DNA from: Flavobacterium cutihirudinis
GTDB lineage: Bacteria > Bacteroidota > Bacteroidia > Flavobacteriales > Flavobacteriaceae
DNA length: 64,000 nucleotides
Direction: 5' to 3'
NCBI RefSeq assembly: GCF_003385895.1
Contig: NZ_QRDQ01000009.1
Location: 62,001 to 126,000 of the forward strand
A program made the translations under genes and the position numbers. Below the pieces are notes generated by a model, which was given only the letters and a program-made list of their open reading frames with translations, searched no databases and was not told where the DNA came from. Shown here one piece after another: positions 15,312 through 24,878 of the stretch (position 1 is the first letter of the stretch; each line of letters opens with the position of its first letter).

Positions 15312-18302
15312 TTAAAGTGTGATGTTAAGCCCTAATGAAAATGATCTAGTTGAAGGATATTTATCTCTGTCATCATTCCCCGGATCTAATCCTTGTCTGT
15401 TTACTTCAGGGTCAATTCCTTTATATTTTGTGAAAGTAGCCACATTGTTACCAGCAGCATAAATTCTTAAAGCCTGAATAAATTTTAAACTTGTTTTAGG
15501 AAGTGTAAAACCTATCGTAATATTATCGATTTTTAAGAAATCCCCATCTTCAACGTAATAGCTAACATAACGCTGAACATCATTTAAAACAGCTTTACCA
15601 TAAACTTTATCATATGCAGAGTCTAAAGTATTGTATGCAATTGTTGGGTTTTCATAAAACATTCTTGAAAAGTTCAAAATCTGATAATCCATTGCGCCTC
15701 TTAAATTCACATTCATATCCCAATTTTTGTAACGCACAGTATTGTTTATACTGTAGTAAGAAGTTGGCAAACCGTTTCCTAAAATCTGACGATCTTCGGT
15801 TGTTGCTTCTGTAGCCGGAATTCTAGTTCCGTCAGGTTTTTCAATGATCCATATACCATCATCAGTAATATCTACACTTTTTAGACCGTAAAAGTTACCA
15901 ATTGGCTGTCCTTCCTGAACACGGTGTGTTGAAATTTGGATTGGCTCTCCAGTGTATCCTGTATCAAAAAAGTCATTAGTAAGCTGAAACTTATCATTAG
16001 ATAATGATACAATTCTGTTTTTATTAGTAGAAAACGTCAGGTTTGCAGTCCATGAAAAGTTCTCCGTTTTTACAGGTATAACATTTAATAAAATTTCTAA
16101 ACCTGAATTTGTAATTTCGGCAGCATTTGCAGCAATTGTTCCATAAAAATAAGGTGGTGTCGGAACACTATAATCCATAAGAGCATCCTTTGTTCTTCTG
16201 CTATAATAATCAATAGCACCACTAATACGGTCATCCAAAAATCCAAAATCTAAACCAAAGTTAAGCTCTTCTTTTTTCTCCCATTTTAAATCTGGGTTTG
16301 CGTTTCTTGTTGGAACCAATTCTCTAATCCATTTTCCGTCATTTAAGAAATAGTTACCATAAGTTAACCCACTTAATGACTGATAATTCTGTCCTGCATT
16401 AATTCCAGTAACACCAAAACCAGCTCTTAATTTTAAATTGTTAACCCATTTTACATCGCTTAAAAATTCTTCATTATTAACACGCCATCCTGCAGAAACT
16501 CCCGGGAAATTTCCCCATTTGTTATCTTCTCCAAATCTAGAAGATCCCTCATGTCTGATACTAGCCATAAATAAATACTTATTGTCATAGCTATACGTCA
16601 TACGTCCAAAGAATGCGATAAGCGTATTAGAGTTTTTATAACTTCCCATTCCTGCTTCTCCAAGTTGAAGCCCCTGACCAGAACCTATATTATTGTATGT
16701 GAAAGCATCAGTAGGAAAACGTCTGTTTGTTGCAAAAAATCCTTCCGTTACGTTATCTTCATAGTTGTAACCTCCAAGTGCTGTGAAATTATGTTTCCCA
16801 AAAGATTGTTTGTAGTCTAATGTAAACTCACCATAATTTCCGCGGTAATCTTCTGCACTTCTTGAAGCAAATCCATCCTGCCCGTATTTTACTGTTGAAA
16901 CGTGGTTTTTTGTTTGGTAAAACCCTCTCATGATTGAATTACCTTTTCTGGTATAAACTCCTTTTAATTTAAAATACTTATTAAAATCATAGCTCATGCT
17001 AAAATCAAAACGAGTATTTCTAGCTCTGTTTTCTCCCATTGTTTCTTCAATGTAACCTACTGGGTTATCATAGAAATAAACATCTCTTTCATACCATTTT
17101 CCGTTTGCATCTTTTACAGGTTCAGTAGGATTTCGTATAAGCGCTTGTCTGTATATATAAGGGTTGAAGCTGGTTCCGTCACCTAAAGCGTTATAAATCT
17201 GCTCGCTCGCTATAAATCCAATATTCGTTTTTAATCTTTTATCAAACATTGAATGACCTACATCTACTCTTCCAGTCAATCTTGTATTGTCTGATTTTTC
17301 GAATATTCCTTCAGCTCCTTTATAATTTACTGAAGCACTAATATTTGTATCATCATTTCCGCCTCTGAATAATAAATTATGCGTTTGACTAAGGGCTGTA
17401 CGCGTAATTTCATCAAGCCAATCTGTATTTGCTCCAAAGTCCTCATTATTAGCTCCGATAAATTTATATCCTTCTGCCATTTTTTCTCTCAACTGACCAG
17501 CATCCAGGAAATTCATCTTTCTGCTTATTGTAGAAACTGTAGAATATCCATTGTATTCAATTGTTGGTTTAGAATTGTAACTTCCGCTTTTTGTCGTAAT
17601 AATAATAACTCCATTTGTTCCTCTTGTACCGTAAATTGCCGTTGCAGATCCGTCTTTAAGAACATCAATAGAAGCAATATCCTCAGGAGCAACTGTATTT
17701 AAGTTACCCGGAACTCCATCTACTAAAACTAAAGGATCACTACCGCCCGAAATAGACGAGAATCCTCTCAATTGAATCTGAGAACTTGCTGTTGGATCTC
17801 CAGAAGGTGCAGATACGCTAAGTCCGGCAACTTTACCTTGAATTAACTGCGCCGCATCTCGTACATTTCCCTGAACAAAGTCTTCAGATTTTACAGAAGC
17901 AATGGCACTAGTAACATCTCCTTTCTTTTGCGAACCGTATCCGATTAAGACTACTTCTGTTAATTCATTTACATCAGCTTCTAGAACTACTTTAAGCTTC
18001 TTACCATCAGATTTTACTTCTTTACTTTTTAATCCTACATAAGAAAAAACTAATATGGCGTTATTTCCTTTAGTATTAATTTCAAATTTACCATCGAAAT
18101 CACTTGTAACTGCGTTGGTTGTATTTTTCTCCAAAACTGATACCCCTGGAAGTGGAAGGTTATCTTTGTCTGTAATTGTACCGCTGATCTTTTGCTGCGA
18201 AAAAGAACTAAAAGCAACAAACAGAAATAAAATTGTAAAGAACATCTTGTCTCTATAACAGGACGTTGCAGTACTTTTAAAAACTTGCATGACTGGTTTC
18301 AT
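15312..18302 (-). CDS. SusC/RagA-family TonB-dependent outer-membrane transporter
   Basis: The 996-residue protein has a signal peptide and a carboxypeptidase-D-like N-terminal domain (about 38-115, ISGTITDKDNLPLPGVSVLE). Next come a TonB-box-like segment (LTEVVLIGYGSQKKGDVTSA) and a plug with the SusC signature VLKDGSATAIYGTRGTNGVI. A C-terminal beta-barrel ends in FSLGLNITL. It forms the energised channel of a SusCD pair with the downstream gene. Its promoter carries two near-identical ACTATATTACC boxes like those of the hydroxyproline operon, so it is probably induced with that pathway. The next gene upstream lies over 300 bases away, so this is a first gene. Confidence 0.95.
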   Translation of the reverse strand: MKPVMQVFKSTATSCYRDKMFFTILFLFVAFSSFSQQKISGTITDKDNLPLPGVSVLEKNTTNAVTSDFDGKFEINTKGNNAILVFSYVGLKSKEVKSDGKKLKVVLEADVNELTEVVLIGYGSQKKGDVTSAIASVKSEDFVQGNVRDAAQLIQGKVAGLSVSAPSGDPTASSQIQLRGFSSISGGSDPLVLVDGVPGNLNTVAPEDIASIDVLKDGSATAIYGTRGTNGVIIITTKSGSYNSKPTIEYNGYSTVSTISRKMNFLDAGQLREKMAEGYKFIGANNEDFGANTDWLDEITRTALSQTHNLLFRGGNDDTNISASVNYKGAEGIFEKSDNTRLTGRVDVGHSMFDKRLKTNIGFIASEQIYNALGDGTSFNPYIYRQALIRNPTEPVKDANGKWYERDVYFYDNPVGYIEETMGENRARNTRFDFSMSYDFNKYFKLKGVYTRKGNSIMRGFYQTKNHVSTVKYGQDGFASRSAEDYRGNYGEFTLDYKQSFGKHNFTALGGYNYEDNVTEGFFATNRRFPTDAFTYNNIGSGQGLQLGEAGMGSYKNSNTLIAFFGRMTYSYDNKYLFMASIRHEGSSRFGEDNKWGNFPGVSAGWRVNNEEFLSDVKWVNNLKLRAGFGVTGINAGQNYQSLSGLTYGNYFLNDGKWIRELVPTRNANPDLKWEKKEELNFGLDFGFLDDRISGAIDYYSRRTKDALMDYSVPTPPYFYGTIAANAAEITNSGLEILLNVIPVKTENFSWTANLTFSTNKNRIVSLSNDKFQLTNDFFDTGYTGEPIQISTHRVQEGQPIGNFYGLKSVDITDDGIWIIEKPDGTRIPATEATTEDRQILGNGLPTSYYSINNTVRYKNWDMNVNLRGAMDYQILNFSRMFYENPTIAYNTLDSAYDKVYGKAVLNDVQRYVSYYVEDGDFLKIDNITIGFTLPKTSLKFIQALRIYAAGNNVATFTKYKGIDPEVNRQGLDPGNDDRDKYPSTRSFSLGLNITL

Positions 18303-18338
18303 AATTTAACAATTTGGTTAGTGTATTTTTAACACTTG

Positions 18339-18403
18339 TAAAATTATGTTAAACTAGAGTTAACAAAAATGACTATATTACCATATGCTAATACTATATT
18401 ACC
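18339..18403 (-). promoter_or_regulatory. SusC promoter with two ACTATATTACC operator boxes
   Basis: Plus-strand boxes TGACTATATTACC (18370-18382) and ATACTATATTACC (18391-18403) share 11 identical bases at a 21-base period. On the minus strand, -33 TTG (18364-18366), 17 bases and -7 TAATTTTA (18339-18346) form a promoter, leaving a leader of about 30 bases. Box 1 starts 23 bases from the -7 box, as at the two sister promoters. The rest of the 338-base gap (18404-18640) is A/T-rich with no gene or clear structure. Confidence 0.68.
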
Positions 18404-18640
18404 CTTTTTTTAAGCGAATACTAACATATTAGGAAATTGCTGTATAATTTGACAATTAACAGTATCAAAAAATACAGCATCTGTAATTTTAAACTTAATT
18501 ATAGAAGTTTTATACAAAGATTTCTAAAGGAAAAATTGAAAAAAAGCCTTTTACAGCAAGAGAGAATTAGTTTTCTATAAAATAAGAAGGATTATTTTTA
18601 TAGTTGTTGATTAAAACAAGACAGTTTCCTTAAAAAAGAT

Positions 18641-19444
18641 TTATTCGTAATCTAATTCCACCTCCAAACCACTTTCTAGCCATAAAAATTTATCATTTAT
18701 TTCTGATTTGTGAATTTCATTTTTTAATGATGCTACCGATTCCTTAAAATGCCACCAGCCTTTATAATGAATTGGAATAACGGTATCCGCTTTTAAAAGT
18801 TTTGAAAGCTTAATCGCTTCTTCTCCATTCATGGTAACTCTCAAATTCTTTTTTAAATAAGGAAATGCCCCCGCTCCCAAATGCAGAATTGCTGTACCAA
18901 CATTTTTCTTCTTTTCCAACTCATAAAGATCATCAAAGAAAACGGTATCTCCTGAAATATAAATACAGCCTCCAACCTGTCCTTCCCATTCTATTGTAAA
19001 ACCAATAACTTGTCCCATAATTTTGTCCAGCCTTTTTATATTTGTATGTTGCGCCGGAATTGCAGTTATTTTGAGCTGTTTTACTTTATCAGTAGAAATG
19101 TTGTACTCTTGCCATTTTTCGAGACCAATTGTATTTGGATTCTTCAAACGCTTTTCAGCATCTTTTGTAGACAATACTAATGGAACTGTTTTAATGAAAG
19201 CTCTTCCTTTTTTATCCAGATTATCACTGTGATGATCATGGCTTAATAATACCAAATCTACATCTCCTATTTCCTTTACGGAAAAAGCAGGATCGATATA
19301 CTTTTTAGAAAAAGCTAATGGACTACTTACATACTGAGGAAAAAAGCGATCTTTCTTATCTAAAGTCGGATCGGTTAGAATTTTAAAACCATTAATATTG
19401 ATTAAAACACAAGCTGTGTCAATGTGGGTAATAGTAACTTTCAT
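18641..19444 (-). CDS. MBL-fold metallo-hydrolase (UlaG-like)
   Basis: The 267-residue protein has the metallo-beta-lactamase fold. The metal motif reads LLSHDHHSDN (HxHxxD type), followed by a later IPAQHTN, YISGDTVFFD and a C-terminal IPIHYKGWWHF histidine. The layout resembles UlaG-like lactonases and N-acyl-phosphatidylethanolamine hydrolase-like proteins rather than true beta-lactamases. There is no signal peptide, so it is cytoplasmic. Its substrate cannot be told from sequence. The Crp-like regulator gene lies 70 bases upstream in the same direction. Confidence 0.82.
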   Translation of the reverse strand: MKVTITHIDTACVLININGFKILTDPTLDKKDRFFPQYVSSPLAFSKKYIDPAFSVKEIGDVDLVLLSHDHHSDNLDKKGRAFIKTVPLVLSTKDAEKRLKNPNTIGLEKWQEYNISTDKVKQLKITAIPAQHTNIKRLDKIMGQVIGFTIEWEGQVGGCIYISGDTVFFDDLYELEKKKNVGTAILHLGAGAFPYLKKNLRVTMNGEEAIKLSKLLKADTVIPIHYKGWWHFKESVASLKNEIHKSEINDKFLWLESGLEVELDYE

Positions 19445-19514
19445 TTTGTATCAAATTTTATTTTTATAATGACACAAAATTGTTTTTAATAAATGAGTTC
19501 ACAATTGACTTTCG

Positions 19515-20078
19515 TCAAGAAATTCTTTTTCGGATTCGGCTTAAAGTTTCCGGCACAACGCCAATGTAAGAAGCAAGATATTTGAGTGGAATTTTTTCAA
19601 TATATCTCGGCTGATCCTTTAAAAGCTGCTCGTATCTTTCTTGTGGTGTTTTAGTCAACAAATCCAGTTCTCTTTTTACTTTTCTGTCAAGCAAAAATTC
19701 GGTAGCAGTTCTGCCAATTTTTTTTGCAGTCTCACATTTCTCATATAAACTTTGCAAACTTTCATACGAAATCGAATACAACTCGCAATTGGTTAATGCT
19801 TCAATATAGGTTTCTGTTTTTGTTCTTCTGTAAAAAGAATCATAAGCGCAGTAAAATGAATTTGTAAAGGCAAAATCAAACGTAATTTCTTTATCATTGG
19901 GAGTTACATAATAACGAACTATTCCGGAATGAATAAAAGATAAATAATTCTCGGACTGACCATTTGCCAAAATCAAGTCGCCTGCTGCGAAATCTCTTTT
20001 TTTAACATGGCTTAAAAATTCAGATAAATCATTTTCAGAAAAGCCAAATTTCGCAAAATATGCTATTAATGAGGTCAT
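19515..20078 (-). CDS. Crp/Fnr-family transcriptional regulator
   Basis: The 187-residue protein has an N-terminal cyclic-nucleotide-binding-type beta-roll (AAGDLILANGQSENYLSFIHSG) and a C-terminal helix-turn-helix (IPLKYLASYIGVVPETLSRI). This is the form common in Bacteroidota, where the effector is often unknown. It starts 20 bases after the YheT-like hydrolase gene and may be co-transcribed with it and with the metallo-hydrolase. No target site can be named. Confidence 0.88.
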   Translation of the reverse strand: MTSLIAYFAKFGFSENDLSEFLSHVKKRDFAAGDLILANGQSENYLSFIHSGIVRYYVTPNDKEITFDFAFTNSFYCAYDSFYRRTKTETYIEALTNCELYSISYESLQSLYEKCETAKKIGRTATEFLLDRKVKRELDLLTKTPQERYEQLLKDQPRYIEKIPLKYLASYIGVVPETLSRIRKRIS

Positions 20079-20098
20079 TAATTTTATAGTTCTATTTA

Positions 20099-21067
20099 TT
20101 AATCCTTTAAGTTATAAGATTGAAAAAACTCAAAAGCTCTTTTCTCTGCATAGGAATAGGTTGAATTACGCAACGGAAAAGCACAATGACCTCCATATTT
20201 TGGAGTTTCCAGATACACAAAACTACTGTCTTTTGCTATAGCTCTTGGATAACATCTTTCACCCAAAAAAGGATCGTCAAGTGAATTGACAATTAAAACC
20301 GGAGTAGTAATATTTTTAAGAGAAAACTCTGGAGAAACACGATGGTAATAATCGTCACGGCTGGCAAAACCGTGTAAAGGTGCTGTAAAATATTGGTCTA
20401 CTTCATCAAAAGAAGTAATTTTATCAATCTGATCGCGATTTATAAAATCGGGAAACTGTGCCGCTTTGTACTTAAGTTTTCTTTTAATGTCTATTGTAAA
20501 ATTCTTTAAATAAACGCGGTTAAAACCTTGTTTGAGTACTTCAGCACTTGTTGCAATATGAGTTGGTACTGAAATCGAAACTGCAGCTTTTATTCGTTTA
20601 TCAATTTTTGTCCAACCTAAATAATTTAGAAGCTGAACACCACCCATTGAATATCCTATCAAATAAACATCTTCAAATCCTTTTCGCAAAACAAACTGAA
20701 CAACCTCATCCAGATCATCAACAGCACCATGATGATATAGTCTTGGAAGACGGTTCATTTCTCCTCCGCAGGTACGATTGTTCCATGCAAAAACTGAAAA
20801 GCCTTTTTTTAGAAAATAAGCTGCACAGCTATTATTGTATGTTCTTCGGGAATCACCTTCTAAACCGTGGCAAAGAATAACTGCCTTTTTAGAATCGTTT
20901 AGGGCAAAATCAATATTTATAAAATCGCCATCATTGAGTTCAAGCTTTTCTCTTGTATAATCAGGCACATCGAACTTCTTAATTAAAGCAGCATAAATAG
21001 TAGAAACATGTCTGTTGCGATAAATAACCGAAGGAAAATTATATTTTGATTGTTCAATTATTGGCAT
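20099..21067 (-). CDS. YheT-family alpha/beta hydrolase
   Basis: The 322-residue protein matches the YheT/UPF0017 alpha/beta-hydrolase plan: RNRHVSTIYAAL near the N-terminus, ILCHGLEGDSRRTYN for the oxyanion region, nucleophile Ser140 in GYSMGG, and late Asp (NSLDDPFLG) and His (GGHCAFP) regions. Members are cytoplasmic carboxylesterase-like proteins of poorly known substrate. Distant eukaryotic relatives (ABHD1/3 group) act on lipids. Confidence 0.88.
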   Translation of the reverse strand: MPIIEQSKYNFPSVIYRNRHVSTIYAALIKKFDVPDYTREKLELNDGDFINIDFALNDSKKAVILCHGLEGDSRRTYNNSCAAYFLKKGFSVFAWNNRTCGGEMNRLPRLYHHGAVDDLDEVVQFVLRKGFEDVYLIGYSMGGVQLLNYLGWTKIDKRIKAAVSISVPTHIATSAEVLKQGFNRVYLKNFTIDIKRKLKYKAAQFPDFINRDQIDKITSFDEVDQYFTAPLHGFASRDDYYHRVSPEFSLKNITTPVLIVNSLDDPFLGERCYPRAIAKDSSFVYLETPKYGGHCAFPLRNSTYSYAEKRAFEFFQSYNLKD

Positions 21068-21198
21068 GATAAAAAGTTTTTTGGCGCTTATACAAATCTA
21101 AGAAATCAATCAATATGTAATCCTAAACTGTCTTTTTTTATTTTGCTAAAACAACCGAAATTAGAAACAGACAATTTTAAGGCACTTTTTTTAGTGAA

Positions 21199-22491
21199 TC
21201 ACAAATAACTTTCAATCAACTTTTCAATTTCAACACTTGAAGGTCTTGGCGCATCAATATTAATAATAGCACCATCCTTGCCAAATAGCACGTAACGCGG
21301 AATAGTAGCTAATTTAATTTTATCTAATAATTGATCTTTATCCGATTTTACAAGTAAAAAACTATTGTCTTTGTGGAGCATTGTTCCATATTCGCTCATT
21401 GCTTTTTTCCATGCAGTACTACTTTTGTCAATTGATATAAAAACAAAAGCTACGTTAGGATATTTTTCCATTAGTTTTTTCTGACTGGGAAATTCTTCGC
21501 GGCACGGCATGCACCATGAAGCCCAGAAATCGATTAAAATAAGTTGGTTTTTATAATTCTTAACTATATTTTGCAAAACAATTGGGGTTGTTTTGGGCTG
21601 TAAATCCTGATTAATGATCTCTAGATATTCCTGGTTTTTACAGTTTTTTCTAAACAATTCGATAATCTCATTGCTCACTTTATTCTTTGTTCTGGGCGTA
21701 TTTATTGCATAGTAAATATTGTAGTACAATAAATAATCAATGATTTTTTGATTTGTAAAATGATTTGCAACAAATTGCATTCTCGTAGACAAATCAAGTG
21801 GAGAGTTTGCCTTTTTTAATGATTGATCTACGTAGTAATATAGTAATTGTCTGTAACTTTCGACATCAAGTAATTTATCAACGTCATCAAAGCTGTTTTT
21901 TATAGATAAAAAAACGGCTTCATCTTTTGGACTTTTTTCTAATTCATTATACTTTATCAAAGACCAGTACATTGAACTGCAATAATCATAAAACTCCTTT
22001 GAAATTTTATCTTCTTTAAAATAAGTTTCAAGCAATTCTTTCTCTTTGATATATTCTCTATCGAATTCTTTTTCTTTATTAACTGATTTTCTAATTAGTT
22101 TAAGTTCATTATAATCTGAAATATTTTCAGTTTTCCCATATTTCGTAAAAGATTCATTTAAAAAGTCCGATTCAGATTTACGGTAACGGTTTGTTTTGCA
22201 GGAATAGTTTATCAAGCCTTTTTCATTTACAACAAAATCTATAGTTTCATCTGGCGAAGCAAAAATCATAGTGCTTCGATTCATATCATCACAGAAAATT
22301 GTTGCAGTATTATCTGTTTTAAAAACGTTATTGCTTTTGCTGAGAACTGTTCGGTTCATTAAATTTTCTCTTGAAAAAGAGGAAAAATTAATATGCTCGT
22401 CATTGCTGCCAACATATTTTACCAAAATTTGCTGAGAAAAAGCAGTTGTTGAAATTATTAAAAGTAAAAGTGCGTTTTTTAATCTGTTCAT
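21199..22491 (-). CDS. TlpA-like thioredoxin-fold protein with long N-terminal region
   Basis: The 430-residue protein has a signal peptide (LLLIISTTAFSQQ). An N-terminal region of about 300 residues, with many Lys, Glu and Asn, has no fold I recognise. The C-terminal thioredoxin domain (about 305-430) has the redox pair in FWASWCMPCREEFPSQ and the cis-Pro loop (LATIPRYVLF). Proteins of this class reduce or shuffle disulfides or support cytochrome maturation in the periplasm. It appears to be a single gene with no clear operon partner. Confidence 0.87.
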   Translation of the reverse strand: MNRLKNALLLLIISTTAFSQQILVKYVGSNDEHINFSSFSRENLMNRTVLSKSNNVFKTDNTATIFCDDMNRSTMIFASPDETIDFVVNEKGLINYSCKTNRYRKSESDFLNESFTKYGKTENISDYNELKLIRKSVNKEKEFDREYIKEKELLETYFKEDKISKEFYDYCSSMYWSLIKYNELEKSPKDEAVFLSIKNSFDDVDKLLDVESYRQLLYYYVDQSLKKANSPLDLSTRMQFVANHFTNQKIIDYLLYYNIYYAINTPRTKNKVSNEIIELFRKNCKNQEYLEIINQDLQPKTTPIVLQNIVKNYKNQLILIDFWASWCMPCREEFPSQKKLMEKYPNVAFVFISIDKSSTAWKKAMSEYGTMLHKDNSFLLVKSDKDQLLDKIKLATIPRYVLFGKDGAIINIDAPRPSSVEIEKLIESYL

Positions 22492-22521
22492 ACTTAATTT
22501 ACCATTTTTACAGTTTGTTGT

Positions 22522-24291
22522 TTACTCTTCTTCCGGTTTAAAACTTCCGTCATCCGGATATTTGATAGTGTCTTTTAATTCTTCAACACGTTTTGGATCA
22601 AACTTCGGTAGTTGTAATTCGTTGTTATCTTTCCATTTTTTAACCGTTTCAGAAATCTCAGCCGATTTTTCGCTTGACGGAAGAATATCCCGCGTCATAT
22701 AAAGTGTTTGCGAAGGATACGCTAATGATGTTCCGCTATTTTCTATAATATCCATCATTCGTAGTAGTAAATCTTCCTGAACCTCTTGTGATGTATCAAA
22801 ATTTATTGCTTCTATATAAGCCGTAATTTCAACTTTTAAAGCATCGGCAGTAATGCCTGTAAAACGTACAATAGGTGGCGTATTCAGTACCGCGGGATGT
22901 GCAAACAATAAGGATTTGAGTTCTACCAGCAAGTAACGCATCTGATCAGGAGTGGTTTCCATCCTAAAAGTAAATATCGGATTAAAAATGAATCGGTCAC
23001 GGTGCGCGTAATTTTCGATTTTGCTGGCCGATAACTGTCCGTTTGGAATAGTTACAATGGTACGGGCAGCAGTACGAAGCGTGGTAGAACGCATTCCGAT
23101 TGTTTCTACAGTTCCTTTGATATCATCTACACGACAATAATCACCAACTCTTAAAGGCTGATCGGCAATAAGACTCACACTTCCAACAAAGTTTTCTATT
23201 GTTTTTTGTGCTCCCAAAGCCAACGCGATACCTCCAATACCCAATGCAGCAAGTCCGGCAGTAACATCTACTCCAACAATTCCCAGGATAGCAATTACAC
23301 CTATAAAAACGATAGCAACCTTAGTAGTTCTGCTTAAAAATAATATAGCCGATACAGCAGAAACACGACCGTTTTTTATCATTTTGCTTCGTACAAACAT
23401 GGTTACAAAATCGGTCATTCTCCAAAGCAGAATCAAAAATGCTAAAATTCCGATGGTTATTATAATGATACTAAAACGCTGGCGCACCACAATAGAAATC
23501 CCCATTCGTTGTGTTAATCCAACAAATAGAAGTACAGTAAGATACATTTGAACGGGTAAAACCAACGCCTCTACAACGGCAGCACCGTTTTCACTATCTG
23601 CTTTTTTCCATAGTTTTTGAACAATATAAACCAGCAAAAAGAGTAATAATCGTGCTAGTAAATACGATATTACCGTCATTATGACTACTACTGCCCAATG
23701 ACCAATTGGAACATTTCCTAATTTTTTTTCTATTAAAACAGGAGGAAGTACACGATCTAAAAAGGTTTTTTCTCCAGTAACATCTGCTGAAGCAATGGCT
23801 TCAACGGTTTCAGCAGAAAAAAGCCATAACGCAGGCTGACTGTCATCTGACTGATTTTCTACATAAAGTTGAATCGCTGTTTTACTGGTTGATATACTTC
23901 CGACCAAATCAACGCCTGTGGCGAGATCATCATCGGTGCGACCGATTTCTTTGCTACTTATGATAGAAGACGGTGAGAAATTACCGCCCTGATCCAGCAA
24001 TTGCTGAAAAGCTTTTACAATTCTTATTCTTTCAGCAGTTTTGCGATACGAACGTTTGCTCAACACAAAATACTGACTGGCACGCAAATAATTTTGGTCG
24101 CTTATTGCCTTGATAAATCCGTTAACGGTTCCTTGCGGAGTTCTTCTTCCAAGGGAATCTTCCGGTGTTTTTTCAGGTTCTTCTGTTGTAGTTTTAGCCG
24201 AACCTAATAGTTGAGCTTCTGCAGTGTGAGGCTTTATTAATAAAACTATTAGCAGCAATAAATAAAACAAACGCTTAGCACCTAAAATCAT
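22522..24291 (-). CDS. MscS-family mechanosensitive channel, large form
   Basis: The 589-residue protein has a signal peptide, a periplasmic N-terminal domain (to about 190) and several membrane helices. The pore-lining helix and beta-domain of MscS are recognisable (GLAALGIGGIALALGAQKTI, then FVGSVSLIADQPLRVGDY and GTVETIGMRSTTLRT). It would release solutes on osmotic down-shock or act as a gated ion channel. The C-terminus is charged. It has the same direction as the Fur gene 84 bases upstream but is probably separate in function. Confidence 0.92.
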   Translation of the reverse strand: MILGAKRLFYLLLLIVLLIKPHTAEAQLLGSAKTTTEEPEKTPEDSLGRRTPQGTVNGFIKAISDQNYLRASQYFVLSKRSYRKTAERIRIVKAFQQLLDQGGNFSPSSIISSKEIGRTDDDLATGVDLVGSISTSKTAIQLYVENQSDDSQPALWLFSAETVEAIASADVTGEKTFLDRVLPPVLIEKKLGNVPIGHWAVVVIMTVISYLLARLLLFLLVYIVQKLWKKADSENGAAVVEALVLPVQMYLTVLLFVGLTQRMGISIVVRQRFSIIIITIGILAFLILLWRMTDFVTMFVRSKMIKNGRVSAVSAILFLSRTTKVAIVFIGVIAILGIVGVDVTAGLAALGIGGIALALGAQKTIENFVGSVSLIADQPLRVGDYCRVDDIKGTVETIGMRSTTLRTAARTIVTIPNGQLSASKIENYAHRDRFIFNPIFTFRMETTPDQMRYLLVELKSLLFAHPAVLNTPPIVRFTGITADALKVEITAYIEAINFDTSQEVQEDLLLRMMDIIENSGTSLAYPSQTLYMTRDILPSSEKSAEISETVKKWKDNNELQLPKFDPKRVEELKDTIKYPDDGSFKPEEE

Positions 24292-24375
24292 AATTTATTT
24301 ATTTTAATGATTTAAAATACTAAAAATAAGAAATCTAGATCAAAAAAGAAACCCTTTAAAAAAGATAGTTTTTCT

Positions 24376-24798
24376 TTATTCCGAATTTAAGCACTTTTCA
24401 CATATCCCTTTCGCCAATATTTGAATTTCATCAATCTGTAATTGCGATTCCATATTTTCCGGCAAAATGACTTCGTCCCGACAGGTTGTTTCTTTACATT
24501 TTTTACAATAAAAATGCAGGTGACGGTCTTTATGATTGTCTTCACTACATACATCACCGCAGAGCTTATATTTTGCGACATTTTCGTCTAGTATTTTATG
24601 AACAAGGCCACGTTCTAGAAATGTTTGAATTGTTCTGTAAATAGTCACTTTATCAGCCTTATGAAAATACTTCTCTATTTCTAAAAGTGATAGCGCCACT
24701 GTTGCAACTTCCATATACTCATAAATTAAAATACGCATGGTAGTCAAACGAATGTTTTTGGTCGCAAATACTTCTTCAGTTGATTTTTTCATATCCAT
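24376..24798 (-). CDS. Fur-family metal-responsive repressor
   Basis: The 140-residue protein has the Fur winged helix (YHKADKVTIYRTIQTFLERG-like region at about 45-68, with FHKADKVTIYRTI clear). Its metal-binding C-terminal part contains DRHLHFYCKKCKETTC and ends in GICEKC. The two CxxC pairs form the structural zinc site seen in Fur and Zur. It lies just downstream of the heavy-metal efflux genes, beyond a terminator, in the same direction. I infer that it senses zinc or another divalent metal and controls the efflux module. The palindrome at 31047 is a candidate site. The start may be the ATG two codons later. Confidence 0.85.
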   Translation of the reverse strand: MDMKKSTEEVFATKNIRLTTMRILIYEYMEVATVALSLLEIEKYFHKADKVTIYRTIQTFLERGLVHKILDENVAKYKLCGDVCSEDNHKDRHLHFYCKKCKETTCRDEVILPENMESQLQIDEIQILAKGICEKCLNSE

Positions 24799-24808
24799 TT
24801 TTCTTTAT

Positions 24809-24863
24809 AAAACAGCATCAGAAAATGAAATCTTAAAAAGACATTTTTTTCTGATGCTGTTTT
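24809..24863 (-). terminator. Terminator after the efflux operon
   Basis: A 17-base perfect inverted repeat, AAAACAGCATCAGAAAA (24809-24825) facing TTTTCTGATGCTGTTTT (24847-24863), lies between the CzcB-like gene and the Fur gene. T-rich ends suit termination in either direction. Confidence 0.75.
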
Positions 24864-24878
24864 AAAATCTCTTTACAG

